Part shown: one piece after another, positions 32,966 to 44,457 of the stretch
Numbering within the stretch: the stretch's first letter is position 1
Layout of the letters: every line of letters starts with the position of its first letter
The notes under the pieces: generated by a model
Told to the model about the DNA's origin: nothing
Databases searched by the model: none
The model's input: the letters and a program-made list of their open reading frames with translations, nothing else
Position numbers and translations under genes: made by a program
Assembly (NCBI GenBank): GCA_024509875.1
Contig: JAMPIV010011346.1
Span: 502,501 to 566,500 of the forward strand
Source: Oreohelix idahoensis
Lineage: Eukaryota > Mollusca > Gastropoda > Stylommatophora > Oreohelicidae
DNA length: 64,000 bases
Direction of reading: 5' to 3'

Positions 32966-33165
32966 AGGTTCCGTGGAACACTGTTATGATAGTACTTACC
33001 GTTCAAACTATACTTGCATGTCTGTTTCTTTACAGGGATCAGATCATTCTCCTCTGATAGTGCCAGCCGAGTCCAGCTTGAGCAACTTTGCATCCATCGA
33101 ATTGGGTGTTTCAAACCAGGCGGTCTTAACACCTTACACTCCTTTGTCTGAGGTGACCCTTTCCA

Positions 33166-33168
33166 CTC

Positions 33169-33254
<86 letters not shown>

Positions 33255-33314
33255 GTCTGTCTGTCTGTCTGTCTGTCCGTCCGTCCGTCCGTCCGTCCGT
33301 CCGTCCGTCCGTCC

Positions 33315-33403
<89 letters not shown>

Positions 33404-33404
33404 A
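33166..33404. repeat. TATC/TGTC/CGTC/TATC compound microsatellite
   Basis: Tetranucleotide run that changes from TATC (to about 33252) to TGTC, then CGTC (to about 33312), then back to TATC. The long ORF across it is an artefact. Confidence 0.97.
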
Positions 33405-33807
33405 GAGACATTAAGATGCATGATCACCTACGCCAGACTGCACTGTGGTTAAAGAAATATAATAAGATTGCGTGTAGAGTTAACTATGTTTCTATGTAAC
33501 AAAAATAATCAACACGGTTATAATACACACATGAATATTTAATCGTATAGCTAGCAGTGCATCGACAGCGCTTCACTATAGTACTGTATTGTGAAACTAG
33601 CTAAACGAGGGTTGTAAATCGTAGTACCCGATTGAACAGTGTTTCTCAAACTTACAATAATCTTGTTCCCCTTATGAGATTTTAGTCTTTACCAATGTGT
33701 ATACCTTTCGAACGAAGATAATTTGGGAGTAGTTTAAATACTATTTTATCTACAAAAGCGGATATACAAAAGATAAATGTAAAGCAAGTCACATAGCATA
33801 TATTGCC
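33405..33807. other. no gene seen
   Basis: AT-rich spacer with no motif. Confidence 0.5.
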
Positions 33808-34023
33808 GTAGAGGAGTGAATTGTTAGAGACTTCCTCAGGTCCAGCTCCGAGAGATGCGGTGACCAGTTTCCTTTCTCGCTGCCTTTGCCTTCCCTACCT
33901 CAAGAGCAGAGTTAAGTATCCATTTGCAACTGGGTACACTGGAGCGTAACCCCACCGAGCTCTGAACCTGGTACCCTTGCTGTGAGAACCCAGCACTCTA
34001 ACCACCGTGCCAACCGGACGATC
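33808..34023 (-). mobile_element. SINE-A copy
   Basis: GTAGAGGAGTGAATTGTTAG at the 3' end (plus-strand left), CATTTGCAACTGGGTACACT in the body, head ending ACCGGACGATC. The B box is decayed. Confidence 0.82.
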
Positions 34024-34209
34024 AGCGGACATATAGTAATGCTGTTCAGTTGGATGTATATTTATGTATATAACACGCCATACCGCAACGGATCCTGAAA
34101 CAGAATCTGTCACTGATAGGGTCTTTATAATTGTTTCTATGATATTCATATAACATTTTGACACTTTTAATGTATTAAATAAGTGTAATAGTAACCCAAA
34201 TTAACTTAC

Positions 34210-35263
34210 CTATTTTAAACATTGTTCAAGACATCGAGCCAGCAGAAGAGGAGCTACAAATCAGCTGTGAACGACCAAGTAGAGACAACATAAAGAAAGC
34301 CATAAAGCTTCCGATAGATGGAAAAGCAGCTGGTCCAGATGGCATTCCAGCAGCGGCCATCACAACAGATATTGGTACCTGTACAGAGATATTATACAAA
34401 CTAATTGGCAAAGTCTGCGAGAGAGAGGAAATACCAGCAGAATGGAAGGAAGGTTATCTGGTCAAGTTGCCTAAGAAGGGAAATTTACAAGAGTGCACAC
34501 ATTATAGAGGAATAATGTTACTATCAGTGCCAGGAAAAGTATTAAACTGAATCATCCTTAAGATATTAAAATAGTCCATGGACATGCAACTAAGAAATGA
34601 ACAAGCAGGTTTTCGACAAAACAGATCCTGTACAGACCAGATAGCTACACTGAGAATAATAGTTGAACAAAGTCTGAAATGGAATTCACCGCTATACATC
34701 GGATTTGTGGACAAAAGGCATTTGACAGTGTAGACAGAGAATTACTTTGGAAATTGATGAAGCATTATGGAGTTCCCATGAAGATCATTAACTTAATAAA
34801 GAAGACTTATGAAGACATGACATGCAGAGTTCTTCATGAAGGACAACTTACAGAACCGTTTAAGATTAGAACGGGAGTAAGACAAGGATGCCTCTTGTTC
34901 CATTTCTTGTCTTACAAGCAATAGTTCGGGTTATGAAAACATCGACATCACACAACAGAAATGGAATCCAGTGGAATCTGACTAAACAGCTTGATGATCT
35001 GGATTTGTCAAATAACCATAATCAGATGCAAGACAAAATGGAAATTCTCGATGAGATGTCACAACAAGCGGGCCTGTAAATACACAGGGAAAAGACAAAG
35101 ATTATGAGAATAACTGCAAGAAATAATAACAGGATTGAACTTGAAGAAACACTACTAAAAGATGTAGAATCGTACACATATCTTGGCAGTAAAATAGACA
35201 AAGTTGGAGGGACAGACAGTGATATCAAAATAAGAATATAAAAAGCAAGAGGACTTTCCTTGC
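34210..35263 (+). pseudogene. LINE family alpha, reverse transcriptase, 5' piece
   Basis: The longest alpha copy. Encodes AEEELQISCERPSRDNIKKA, GKAAGPDGIPAAAITTD, GYLVKLPKKGNLQECTHYRG and LLSVPGKV (RT fingers), then QAGFRQNRSCTDQIATLRII, FVDXXKAFDSVDRELLWKLM-type palm A (34679-34760), VLHEGQLTEPFKIRTGVRQG CLL (split by a space: TGVRQGCLL is the motif), then WNLTKQLDDLDLSNNHNQMQ, DKMEILDEMS and the YTYLGSKIDKVGG segment. The FADD palm region is absent between about 34910 and 34980, suggesting an internal deletion. Several stops and frame changes occur. The LTR retrotransposon at 35264 interrupts it; the same LINE resumes at 44458. Confidence 0.9.
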
Positions 35264-37602
35264 TGTGATGAATTTACCATGATACAACGTTAAACTATCT
35301 CCAAATTTAACGATAAAATGTAGGGATAAAAATAATGCGTAAGATACTAGGAGACATGCTCGCCCATGCCCGCCTTTCCTTCCGCCATTTAAAACTAACG
35401 AGTTAGATGTGCAGACGAAACGGTTTACCCTTTGTAGACGCGAGAGAAACGGAGAACACAAAAGGAAAAATATGACTGAACACGTGTTTGAAGATAGCAA
35501 GGCTAAAAGACGCAATTAGTAGTACAAGAAAAAAATTCACGTCACTAGTTGACACAATGTAAGGAAATGGACAAAAAACGACTTTAGCTCTTGTCAGAAA
35601 CAGTCATTTCTTGGACTTTTACGATACTTGGTTGTTATTTGAATTCAGCGGCAAACGCCGTGGAGAAGGTTCTCGAACATATTTCAAAAGAAAAAACTAA
35701 CCTTGAAAAAGTAATTTTTTCTTAATAATAATGTTATGAATATAAAACCTAGCTAGTTTGATAGCCCGTCTTGAGCAGCGAAATAATATACTTTAAATTA
35801 TACAGACGGATAGATAATAAGGAAGATATTGACAAAAGACTGTGTTGTTCATATCAGACGAGCGACTGCACTGTTAAAAAATGTCACTAAAGTTTCAAAA
35901 TTTTCGGCCTTGAGACACGCAAGTGCAAAAATCGAGCTGTAATTAAAGAGAGGGGAAAGGTGGAGAATTGTGGCTAAAAATAACTTCGGAGGCAGAAGTG
36001 TGTAGGGTATTGCATGGAGTTGGTCCAAGAACCAAGCGTGTTTTTTATGAAAAAAACAAGTAGAGACAGACGGACCAACAGACAGTAGTACATACTTGAC
36101 TGAGAGCTGACTGAAATTTGACTTTTGGTTGTAGATTTGAAAGTTAGGGGGGGAGTCTGTGATTGGATGAATGAAATCATATTGGCAGGACAGAGATGCG
36201 CATTTTTGCCATTCGTTACAAGACTGTCCAGAGACACAGTGGTTTATTACCTGTGGTGTTGTTTCCAGAAGTATTTCTATACATTTAGTGGGACGCCATC
36301 AGATAGCCAGCAGCTCAGCTGAGTTTTGCTAGCATTTAACTGTGTTCTCAATTCTGAATTCTGGTAAGAATGAAAATATTTCTTTTGTACATTTTAATAT
36401 TTCGAGTGATTGATACTGCCATATCATACAAAATGATTACGACAAGTAAGTGCTCGCTCTAGATCCCCAGCCCAAGTTCAGGGTCTAGAGACAAACAAAA
36501 TATATGGACGCCTACTAAAACTATGGAAGGCGGATCTATTGTTGAGATCAGTGGAACATATCACCTATCTTATTGAATAGAAGGAAACTATTGAACATAT
36601 CTCAGATGCAATGTAGTCTTGGGGAACTAGTACTATGTGAAAACACTGGGTAAGATGTGCTGTGTGGTCAGAGAGATCTGACCCAGTCTGTGTGGTGTTG
36701 TTGTGTAGTGTTGTGTGCAGAAGTGGCTCAGTAGGTAGAGTTCTGACACATGCCACAAAACTTTTATTTCAGAATTGTGAGTTTCTGTTTGGCACCGAAG
36801 AGGTGCCAAATGCTGTTGTGAAATACACAAGAGTGGACCAGTGCAGTCTAACATTGTGTCAGAGCAGCCGAATATTGTACTCCAGCACGGAGAGGAGGGC
36901 CACCAGACTCTTGTACAAGATCGACGCAGTCGAGATACGTGAGATTCTGGCCTCCTGGAAATTCACCAACTAATCCACCAACTAATTCACCATCTAATAA
37001 AGACATACCATTGTGGGAAAATAAACCATGTATTCATCCCATAAGTCAATGGACAATGTTTTGGTTGTCACAGATTGGGCGTGATGATACCACCCCAACA
37101 GTACATTCAGTAATAGTTCTCCTGGGACAATCTAATATAATTAATATTAACCAGTCTTTTAAAATATGTATGTACACACCTTCCATTTTATTATGTCATA
37201 TAATTATGCATTCCATTTATAACTCCATAATATTTCATATGTTCTGACCAACAAACAATTGGTTCAGAACAAATAAATTTAACAAAAGATTTAATATTTA
37301 ACACTAAAACAGCCTGAGTTAGTTCAGTGTGTTATAAATTTTATTATTATTATTAGACTTATTAAATATCTGTGTATGAGTGTGGGTAATCTACTACAAC
37401 ACATTACATTTCAGTACCCTAGACTTTTAACGTAGCTACATTCATATTAGTAGAGAAAAAAGATATGTTTGAGGTCGTAAGTGGTAGTAAGAAGGGCCTT
37501 CTGTAATTCGCATCAACATTTATCTCAGGAGCCTTCACAGCTGACCTCATTCATTACAATAGGTAACATCTCAACCATACAATACCATCAAAAACCATTA
37601 CA
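35264..37602 (+). mobile_element. 5' LTR of the Gmr1-like Ty3/gypsy element
   Basis: Begins TGTGATGAATTTACC and ends CAAAAACCATTACA. It is repeated at 42103-44457 with roughly two dozen differences by eye. At 2339 bp it is long for an LTR. 36721-36745 contains GTGGCTCAGTAGGTAGAG, which looks like a tRNA A box, but no B box follows clearly. ORFs inside (for example 36662-36973, 103 codons) occur in both LTRs, have no motif and are doubtful. Confidence 0.95.
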
Positions 37603-37607
37603 AACAT

Positions 37608-37625
37608 TGGGGGCCCGTCCGGGAT
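37608..37625 (+). promoter_or_regulatory. primer-binding site, tRNA-Pro type
   Basis: TGGGGGCCCGTCCGGGAT starts 5 nt after the 5' LTR. It differs at one position from the tRNA-Pro primer-binding site known in gammaretroviruses, as I recall it. It would be where tRNA primes minus-strand DNA synthesis. Confidence 0.85.
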
Positions 37626-37856
37626 ATTTAGTTTATCATAAATATTAGAATCTCCTGGTGGTAGAATTAAACCAGGGGGGACAGATTGTAAAAATTTAAA
37701 AAGTGTCCCTAAAATAAAAAGGGGAAAATAAAAGTTGGTGAATCTTCACAGCCAGTGGTAGTTAGTTAATTAATTAAATAATTAGAATTATCTTAGTCAC
37801 CATTAATTAGAATTACCTGTCATTAGTTAGATTTACCCTGGTCAGTGTTATTTTGT

Positions 37857-38931
37857 ATGATGGCTGACCTGGCAAAGTTCAGATCAGCTGCTGTGCTAAC
37901 GGCGAAGGAAATGGGAATGGATGGTCAGGCTGACAAGGAGGCAAAAGCATTGGAGGCAGAAGAAAAACGACAGCAAAAGGAGGCAGAAGATAAGAGAAGG
38001 GAAGCAGAAGAAAAAAGGCTGACTGCCGAAAGGGAAGCAGAAGAAAAAAGGTTGACTGCCGAAAGGGAGGCAGAAGTTAGAAGGTTACAAAGGGAGCACG
38101 AATTACGACTAAGGGAGCTGGATTTACAAGGCCATGCCCCTGAAAATGGTGCCAGCCTTTTTGCCTCAGTCAGGGAGTCACAAACTCGGCTATGGGGTTT
38201 CATTTAGACCATTTTGTTGAGAAAGACGATGACATCGAGGGGTACCTCAGTAGATTTGAGTTATTAGTTACTACATATGGGTTAGAGATAGAGAGGTGGA
38301 GTCTAAAGTTGTCACAGGGACTGAGAGGTACTTCTTATGAAGTCTTCGCTAAAATGAATAGAGAAGACCAAGACAATTATGACATGTTAAAGCAGGCTTT
38401 GTTATTAAGATACGAAAAAATGGTGAATTTTACCGTAAGAAATTTAGAAATGCCAAACTGTTGTCTGGGGAGACATACCACCAATTCTCTGCCAGACTGG
38501 AAACCTATTTGGAGAAATGGACTGCTCTGGGGAAGACCCAAGATCTGAAAGAGATGATCATGATAGAGCAATTAAGAGAGTCCATGGCTCCAGACTTGAG
38601 AAAATTTCTCATGGAACAAGGTGCAGAGAGGTTGGGGGAGGTTTTAAATTTCGCTGAGAGGTATCAGGCAGCCCAGGCAGAGGTAAGTGGCACTAAAAAG
38701 AAGCACAAAGAAAATTTTAAAGCTCCACAGCAATTTAATAAATTTGATAATAGAGAACAGGGGAATAAAGGCAGGACAAACTTTGAACGGCCAAGAAATG
38801 ACTATCGTGACAGAAACTCACAGTTCAATGACCAATAATATAATGAAAGAAAACCGTTAAACCAAGGAAAAAGATGGTGCAAATGGTGTAAGAAAGACAA
38901 CCATAACACCGAATTTTGTAGAAGGAAACCT
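37857..38931 (+). pseudogene. gag of the Gmr1-like element
   Basis: Start ATG at 37857 (MMADLAKFRSAAVLTAKEMG). An acidic/basic heptad-like helix with repeats of EKRLTAEREAE (about residues 40-80) suggests a coiled coil. After a frameshift near 38195: VEKDDDIEGYLSRFELLVTT and SLKLSQGLRGTSYEVF (capsid-like); after another near 38440: LSGETYHQFSARLETYLEKW, then MIEQLRESMAPDLRKFLMEQ. A TAA at 38836-38838 interrupts before a CCHC zinc knuckle (C-x2-C-x4-H-x4-C, WCKWCKKDNHNTEFC, 38875-38919) in the same frame. Two shifts and a stop make it non-functional. Gag would package the element RNA in cytoplasmic particles. Confidence 0.87.
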
Positions 38932-38946
38932 TCAAACATTGCTGCA

Positions 38947-39330
38947 ATGAAGTCGGGGACTCAAAGATTAAAGGTTAATCCTAATGGACAGCATGAACCT
39001 TATCACCCCCCAGTTTGTGAGGATGTTATTTGTAATGGGGTCACCATAAGGTGCCTTTATGATACAGGTTTGGATTATGATTCAGTTGTGAAGTCTAGCC
39101 TAGTGGACCCAAGTCAGTATACCACAGAAACAGTGGAAATACAAGGGGCGACTAAGGACATACCACTCATGACACTTCCCATCGCAAGGATAACGGTGAA
39201 AACTCGCTATGTGGAAGGAGAAATAAGAGCAGCGGTGATAGATGAACCAATCTACCCTCTGATATTGGGGTGTAGGTACGTCTTCTTGGGGAATCCCGAG
39301 AGACCTGTGATCATGGCGACAGTACAGACC
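38947..39330 (+). pseudogene. retroelement protease (pol N-terminus)
   Basis: Continues in the frame of the zinc knuckle. CLYDTGLDYDSVV holds the aspartic-protease D-T-G at 39061-39069 (residues 39-41 of the open frame from 38947), and IYPLILGCRYV holds the hydrophobic LILG flap-distal motif. Usual sequence is DTGA or DTGS; here DTGL. The frame runs uninterrupted into the integrase part. It would process Gag and Pol. The domain appears intact except that its reading frame depends on the disrupted upstream gag. Confidence 0.85.
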
Positions 39331-40131
39331 AGGTCACAGAAAAAGGAGGAAGAAGGTGAACCTATAAATGCTCATCCAGAGGAGATGAGGAAGGCGCAGG
39401 CTGAGGATAGGACACTCAAGCCATGTTTTAAAAAATTGCCCAAATGCCACACACCTCCAAGCAAGGGAGAGTATTTTATGAAGGACAGATTGCTATACAG
39501 GAAGACAGGAACTAGATCCACTGGTCACGGACAGTTGGTTCTTCCCAAGGTATATAGGGCAAATTTAATAAGGAGCTTACATGTTGGAAAAGATGGTGAC
39601 CATGAGAAAGTCGGTACCATCTGCCAAAAAGTTGCTCGAAAATACTATTGGCCCGACGTAAATGTCGATATTGAAAATTTTGTAGAAGCATGTGGCGTAT
39701 TTCATGAGGGAACACCCACAAAGGGAAAATATGTGCAGGACCTAGAAACGCCACGGGGCAAACTTAGGCCTGGAAGGAAAAATAATTATACTCAGGTAGA
39801 CAAAGTGGAATGGGAGCCCACTTTTCATACCCATGAATCACTTGAATGGATTAACATGGCCACTATGCGACGAGTACAAAGAATAAATTTAACCCAGAAT
39901 AAACTGACAATCCCTCGGTCAGAGTTATATAAACTGGAGGAAACTAAAAGAGAGCGAAGATCTCTCCTAAGCAATCTAAAGTGGGGTGATAAACCCAAGA
40001 AAAAAATTGGTAGTGGTCGATTTGTGAGTGATGATTCTAGGAAGAAAAGTCCTCATTATAAGGCTTCCAATGGAAGGGACCCGACGGGTTCCATGAAAAA
40101 TAAGTATGGAAAATTAAAAGTCCAGATGTAG
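39331..40131 (+). pseudogene. integrase N-terminal zinc-binding region plus unidentified segment
   Basis: Open to a stop at 40131. YFMKDRLLYRKTG, LVLPKVYRANLIRSLHVGKD, GDHEKVGTICQKVARKYYWP and DVNVDIENFVEACGVF match the HHCC zinc-binding region of Ty3/gypsy integrases; the last Cys of the C-x2-C pair is Phe here. The following 120 residues (39760-40130, DLETPRGKLRPGRKNNYTQV, SLEWINMATMRRVQRINLTQ, DSRKKSPHYKASNGRDPTGS) do not show the D,D-35-E core that should come next. I do not recognise that segment. The core is therefore lost or replaced. Position upstream of RT is the notable point. Confidence 0.82.
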
Positions 40132-40139
40132 CTTTATTA

Positions 40140-40855
40140 AGGACCTGGACAGATGAGAAGGCAGAAGAGACTGTTACCTCATCGTATCAATATGTGAACG
40201 AACTGACCAATCGTCTGAAAGCTGGATGGAAACTGGCAAATGATAATTTGAGACAAGCCAGGAAGAAACATGCAGCATATTTTAATAGGAAGGCAAAGGA
40301 CAGAGAATTAGCTGTGGGAGAGAAGGTGCTTCTTCTACTACCCGGCAGCCAGAATAAATTACAAATTGGATGGCAAGGTCCATATACCGTTCTAGAGAAG
40401 GTGTCTAGAACAAATTATAAAATTGACAAAAAGGGGAAGGAGAAAGTTTATCATGTAAACCTTTTAAAGAAGTATCTGGACAGACCACTCCAGGAAAGCA
40501 CCCCCTTACTGACCTTGGCTATCGCAACTCAAATGCAAAAGGAACCACTCACCTCACATGAATACCCATTACATCCTTGTGAAACAGCGGCACAAGTAAA
40601 AGTCAGTAAGCACCTGACAAAAAATCAGAGGGAGAGAGTTCAACAGGTTCTGGAGGAACATACAGATGTATTAACAGATAAACCAGGGCATACAAATTTG
40701 CTACAGTATGACATGAAACTGGTAGACTCAAACCCAATCTGTATGAGAGCCTATTCTATTCCGTTCGCGAAGGAGAAGGCATTGAAAGAAGAAATAGATT
40801 ATTTGTTGAAGGAGGGATTATTTTACACAGTGAATCATCTTTTAGCTCCAGTGTA
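40140..40855 (+). pseudogene. integrase C-terminal (GPY/F) region and start of RT
   Basis: NELTNRLKAGWKLANDNLRQ, RKKHAAYFNRKAKDRELAVG and EKVLLLLPG, then KLQIGWQGPYTVLEKVSRTN YK (GPY at the centre) and KVYHVNLLKKYLDRP, form a standard integrase C-terminus. The same frame then enters the linker to RT: SKHLTKNQRERVQQVLEEHT, DVLTDKPGHTNLLQYDMKLV and RAYSIPFAKEKALKEEIDYL LKEGL. So integrase and RT are joined in this order in one frame. The frame ends at 40855 by a shift near 40830. Confidence 0.88.
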
Positions 40856-41435
40856 GTTTTGTTGAGGAAACCGTCTGGGGAACACAGACTGTGCATAGAT
40901 TACAGGAAACTGAATGCTGTCACAGAAGGACAAGTGGATCCATTACCAGACACAAAACAGTTATTTGCCAGATTAAACAAGGCAAAATACTTTTCAAAGG
41001 TGGATCTTAGTAAAGGCTATTACCAGATTCCAGTGAAGCCTGAAGTGAGACCTTATTTAGCGTTTAGCACCTCGGAAGGACATTATGAATTCAACATGCT
41101 ACCATTCGGATTGAAAAATGCTCCGAGTGTATTTTCAAGGATGATGCGCAAATTGTTGGACCCCTTGAATAACCCATGTATCACGAATTTCATGGATGAT
41201 ATTCTCGTCGCCACAGAGACATTTGAAGAACACATTAACTCTCTAAAAATGTTATTTGACAGGCTTAGGGAGGCGAACTTAACTGCTAGGCCAACAAAAT
41301 GTTGTATTGGATGCAAAAAGTTGGAATTCTTGGGACACACTGTATATCAGAGTAACATGACCCCTGACCCCAAGAACTTGGAAAAACTGCAGAGAGCACC
41401 TAGACCACAAACAAAAAAGGACGTGCGATCATTCG
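40830..41435 (+). pseudogene. Ty3/gypsy reverse transcriptase
   Basis: VVLLRKPSGEHRLCIDYRKL N, YFSKVDLSKGYYQIPVKPEV (catalytic Asp of block A), LPFGLKNAPSVFSRMM, ITNFMDDILVATETFEEHIN (FMDD with Asp at 41195 and 41198), and KKLEFLGHTVYQSNMTPDP. All RT blocks are present. A frameshift near 41440 separates it from the connection and RNase H. The RT copies element RNA into DNA in cytoplasmic particles. Confidence 0.93.
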
Positions 41436-42014
41436 GTGTCGTTATGTGGATTTTACCAAAAATATATCAAAAATTTTAACTCTATTTGTGCTCCTCTGAC
41501 TGATCTGACTCGCAAGGGACTTCCAGATAAAATAGTTTGGACTGCGCAATGTGAATTAGCTTTTCAAGAGTTAAAGGATAAACTCACTAGCAAGCCTATT
41601 CTCAAATTGCCTGATTTGACACAGGACTTCGTGGTGAGAACAGATACAAGTAATGTAGGCCTCGGGGCGGCTCTGTTACAAAGGTCATCTTCACCCGATG
41701 AGGAACTGAACCCAGTCGTTTATGCAAGCCGCAAATTGAATAAAGCGGAGCAAGGATATTCCACAAGCGAAAAAGAATGTTTAGCGTTAATCTGGGCAAT
41801 AAAAAAGTTTCAAATCTATCTGTATGGTAGGACTTTTGTGGTCCAGACGGATCATCAGCCCCTGGTATTCTTATCTCAGGCTAAGCATGAAAACGCAAGA
41901 TTGTTGAGATGGTCTTTATTATTGCAACCTTATCAGTTTATTATCGAATACTTCCCAGGGTCATTGAATGTCGGTGCAGATTTCCTCAGTCGGCACCCCT
42001 GTGATCAAGATTAG
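41436..42014 (+). pseudogene. RNase H domain, C-terminus of pol
   Basis: CGFYQKYIKNFNSICAPLTD, LTRKGLPDKIVWTAQCELAF and LPDLTQDFVVRTDTSNVGLG AALL (first Asp), YSTSEKECLALIWAIKKFQI YLYG (Glu), VVQTDHQPLVFLSQ (Asp), then EYFPGSLNVGADFLSRHP and a stop at 42014. The domain is intact. It ends only 88 bp before the 3' LTR, so there is no room for an integrase downstream, which fixes the unusual order. Confidence 0.93.
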
Positions 42015-42087
42015 AGTAGTGGCAGGCGTGAGGAGTAATTTTATCTATGTGTATCACTGGGTTTGGAACTTGCCGTAGTGCATGTTT

Positions 42088-42102
42088 TAAGGTGGGGAGA
42101 TG
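42088..42102 (+). promoter_or_regulatory. polypurine tract
   Basis: AAGGTGGGGAGATG immediately before the 3' LTR at 42103. Purine-rich runs here prime plus-strand DNA synthesis in LTR elements. Confidence 0.7.
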
Positions 42103-44457
42103 TGTGATGAATTTAGTATGATACAACGTTAAAATATCTCCAAATTTAACAATAAAATGTAGGGATAAAAACAATGCGTAAGATACTAGGAGACATGCTC
42201 GCCCATGCCCGCCTTTCCTTCTGTCATTTAAAACTAACGAGTTAGATGTGCAGACGAAACGGTTTACCCTTTGTAGACGGGAGAGAAACGGAGAACACAA
42301 AAGGAAAAATATGACTGAACACGTGTTTGAAGATAGCAAGGCTAAAAGACGCAATTGGTAGTAAAAGAAAAAAATTCACGTCACTAGTTGACACAATGTA
42401 AGGAAATGGACAAAAAACGACTTTAGCTCTTGTCAGAAACAGTCATTTCTTGGACTTTTACGATACTTGGTTGTTATTTGAATTCAGCGGCAAACGCCGT
42501 GGAGAAGGTTCTCGAACATATTTCAAAAGAAAAAAACTAACCTTGAAAAAGTAATTTTTTCTTAATAATAATGTTATGAATATAAAACCTAGCTAGTTTG
42601 ATAGCCCGTCTTGAGCAGCGAAATAATATACTTTAAATTATACAGACGGATAGATAATAAGGAAGATATTGACAAAAGACTGTGTTGTTCATATCAGACG
42701 AGCGACTGCACTGTTAAAAAATGTCACTAAAGTTTCAAAATTTTCGGCCTTGAGACACGCAAGTGCAAAAATCGAGCTGTAATTAAAGAGAGGGGAAAGG
42801 TGGAGAATTGTGGCTAAAAATAACTTCGGAGGCAGAAGTGTGTAGGGTATTGCATGGAGTTGGTCCAAGAACCAAGCGTGTTTTTTATGAAAAAAACAAG
42901 TAGAGACAGACGGACCAACAGACAGTAGTACATACTTGACTGAGAGCTGACTGAAATTTGACTTTTGGTTGTAGATTTGAAAGTTAGGTGGGGGGGGGGG
43001 GGGGAGAGTCTGTGATTGGATGAATGAAATCATATTGGCAGGACAGAGATGCGCATTTTTGCCATTCGTTACAAGACTGTCCAGAGACACAGTGGTTTAT
43101 TACCTGTGGTGTTGTTTCCAGAAGTATTTCTATACATTTAGTAGGACGCCATCAGATAGCCAGCAGCTCAGCTGAGTTTTGCTAGCATTTAACTGTGTTC
43201 TCAATTCTGAATTCTGGTAAGAATGAAAGTATTTCTTTTGTACATTTTAATATTTCGAGTGATTGATACTGCCATATCATATAAAATGATTACGACAAGT
43301 AAGTGCTCGCTCTAGATCCCCAGCCCAAGTTCAGGGTCTAGAGACAAACAAAATATATGGACGCCTACTAAAACTATGGAAGGCGGATCTATTGTTGAGA
43401 TCAGTGGAACATATCACCTATCTTATTGAATAGAAGGAAACTATTGAACATATCTCAGATGCAATGTAGTCTTGGGGAACTAGTACTATGTGAAAACAAC
43501 TGGGTAAGATGTGTTGTGTGGTCAGAGAGATCTGACCCAGTCTGTGTGGTGTTGTTGTGTAGTGTTGTGTGCAGAAGTGGCTCAGTAGGTAGAGTTCTGA
43601 CACATGCCACAAAACTTTTATTTCAGAATTATGAGTTTCTGTTTGGCACCGAAGAGGTGCCAAATGCTGTTGTGAAATACACAAGAGTGGACCAGTGCAG
43701 TCTAACATTGTGTCAGAGCAGCCGAATATTGTACTCCAGCACGGAGAGGAGGGCCACCAGACTCTTGTACAAGATCTACGCAGTCGAGATACGTGAGATT
43801 CTGGCCTGCTGGAAATTCACCAACTAATCCACCAACTAATTCACCATCTAATAAAGACATACCATTGTGGGAAAATAAACCATGTATTCATCCCATAAGT
43901 CAATGGACAATGTTTTGGTAGTCACAGATTGGGCGTGATGATACCACCCCAACAGTACATTCAGTAATAGTTCTCCTGGGACAATCTAATATAATTAATA
44001 TTAACCAGTCTTTTAAAATATGTATGTACACACCTTCCATTTTATTATGTCATATAATTATGCATTTCATTTATAACTCCATAATATTTCATATGTTCTG
44101 ACCAACAAACATTTGGTTCAGAACAAATAAATTTAACAAAAGATTTAATATTTAACACTAAAACAGCCTGAGTTAGTTCAGTGTGTTATAAATTTTATTA
44201 TTATTATTAGACTTATTAAATATCTGTGTGTGAGTGTGGGTAATCTACTACAACACATTACATTTCAGTACCCTAGACTTTTAACGTAGCTACATTCATA
44301 TTAGTAGAGAAAAAAAGATATGTTTGAGGTCGTAAGTGGTAGTAAGAAGGGCCTTCTGTAATTCGCATCAACATTTATCTCAGGAGCCTTCACAGCTGAC
44401 CTCATTCATTACACTAGGTAACATCTCAACCATACAATACCATCAAAAACCACTACA
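42103..44457 (+). mobile_element. 3' LTR of the Gmr1-like element
   Basis: TGTGATGAATTTAGT to CAAAAACCACTACA, 2355 bp. The largest difference from the 5' LTR is a longer G run at about 42988-43003. The host flank CGTGC (44458-44462) against CTTGC (35259-35263) is a 5-bp target duplication with one change. Confidence 0.95.

Noticed and set aside
36662..36973. 103-codon ORF inside the LTR as a regulatory gene
   Set aside because: Both LTRs contain it only because they are copies; no motif, and the equivalent frame extends differently in the second LTR.
35264..44457. Endogenous retrovirus with an envelope gene
   Set aside because: Only 88 bp separate the RNase H stop from the 3' LTR and no envelope-like ORF is present, so it is an LTR retrotransposon.
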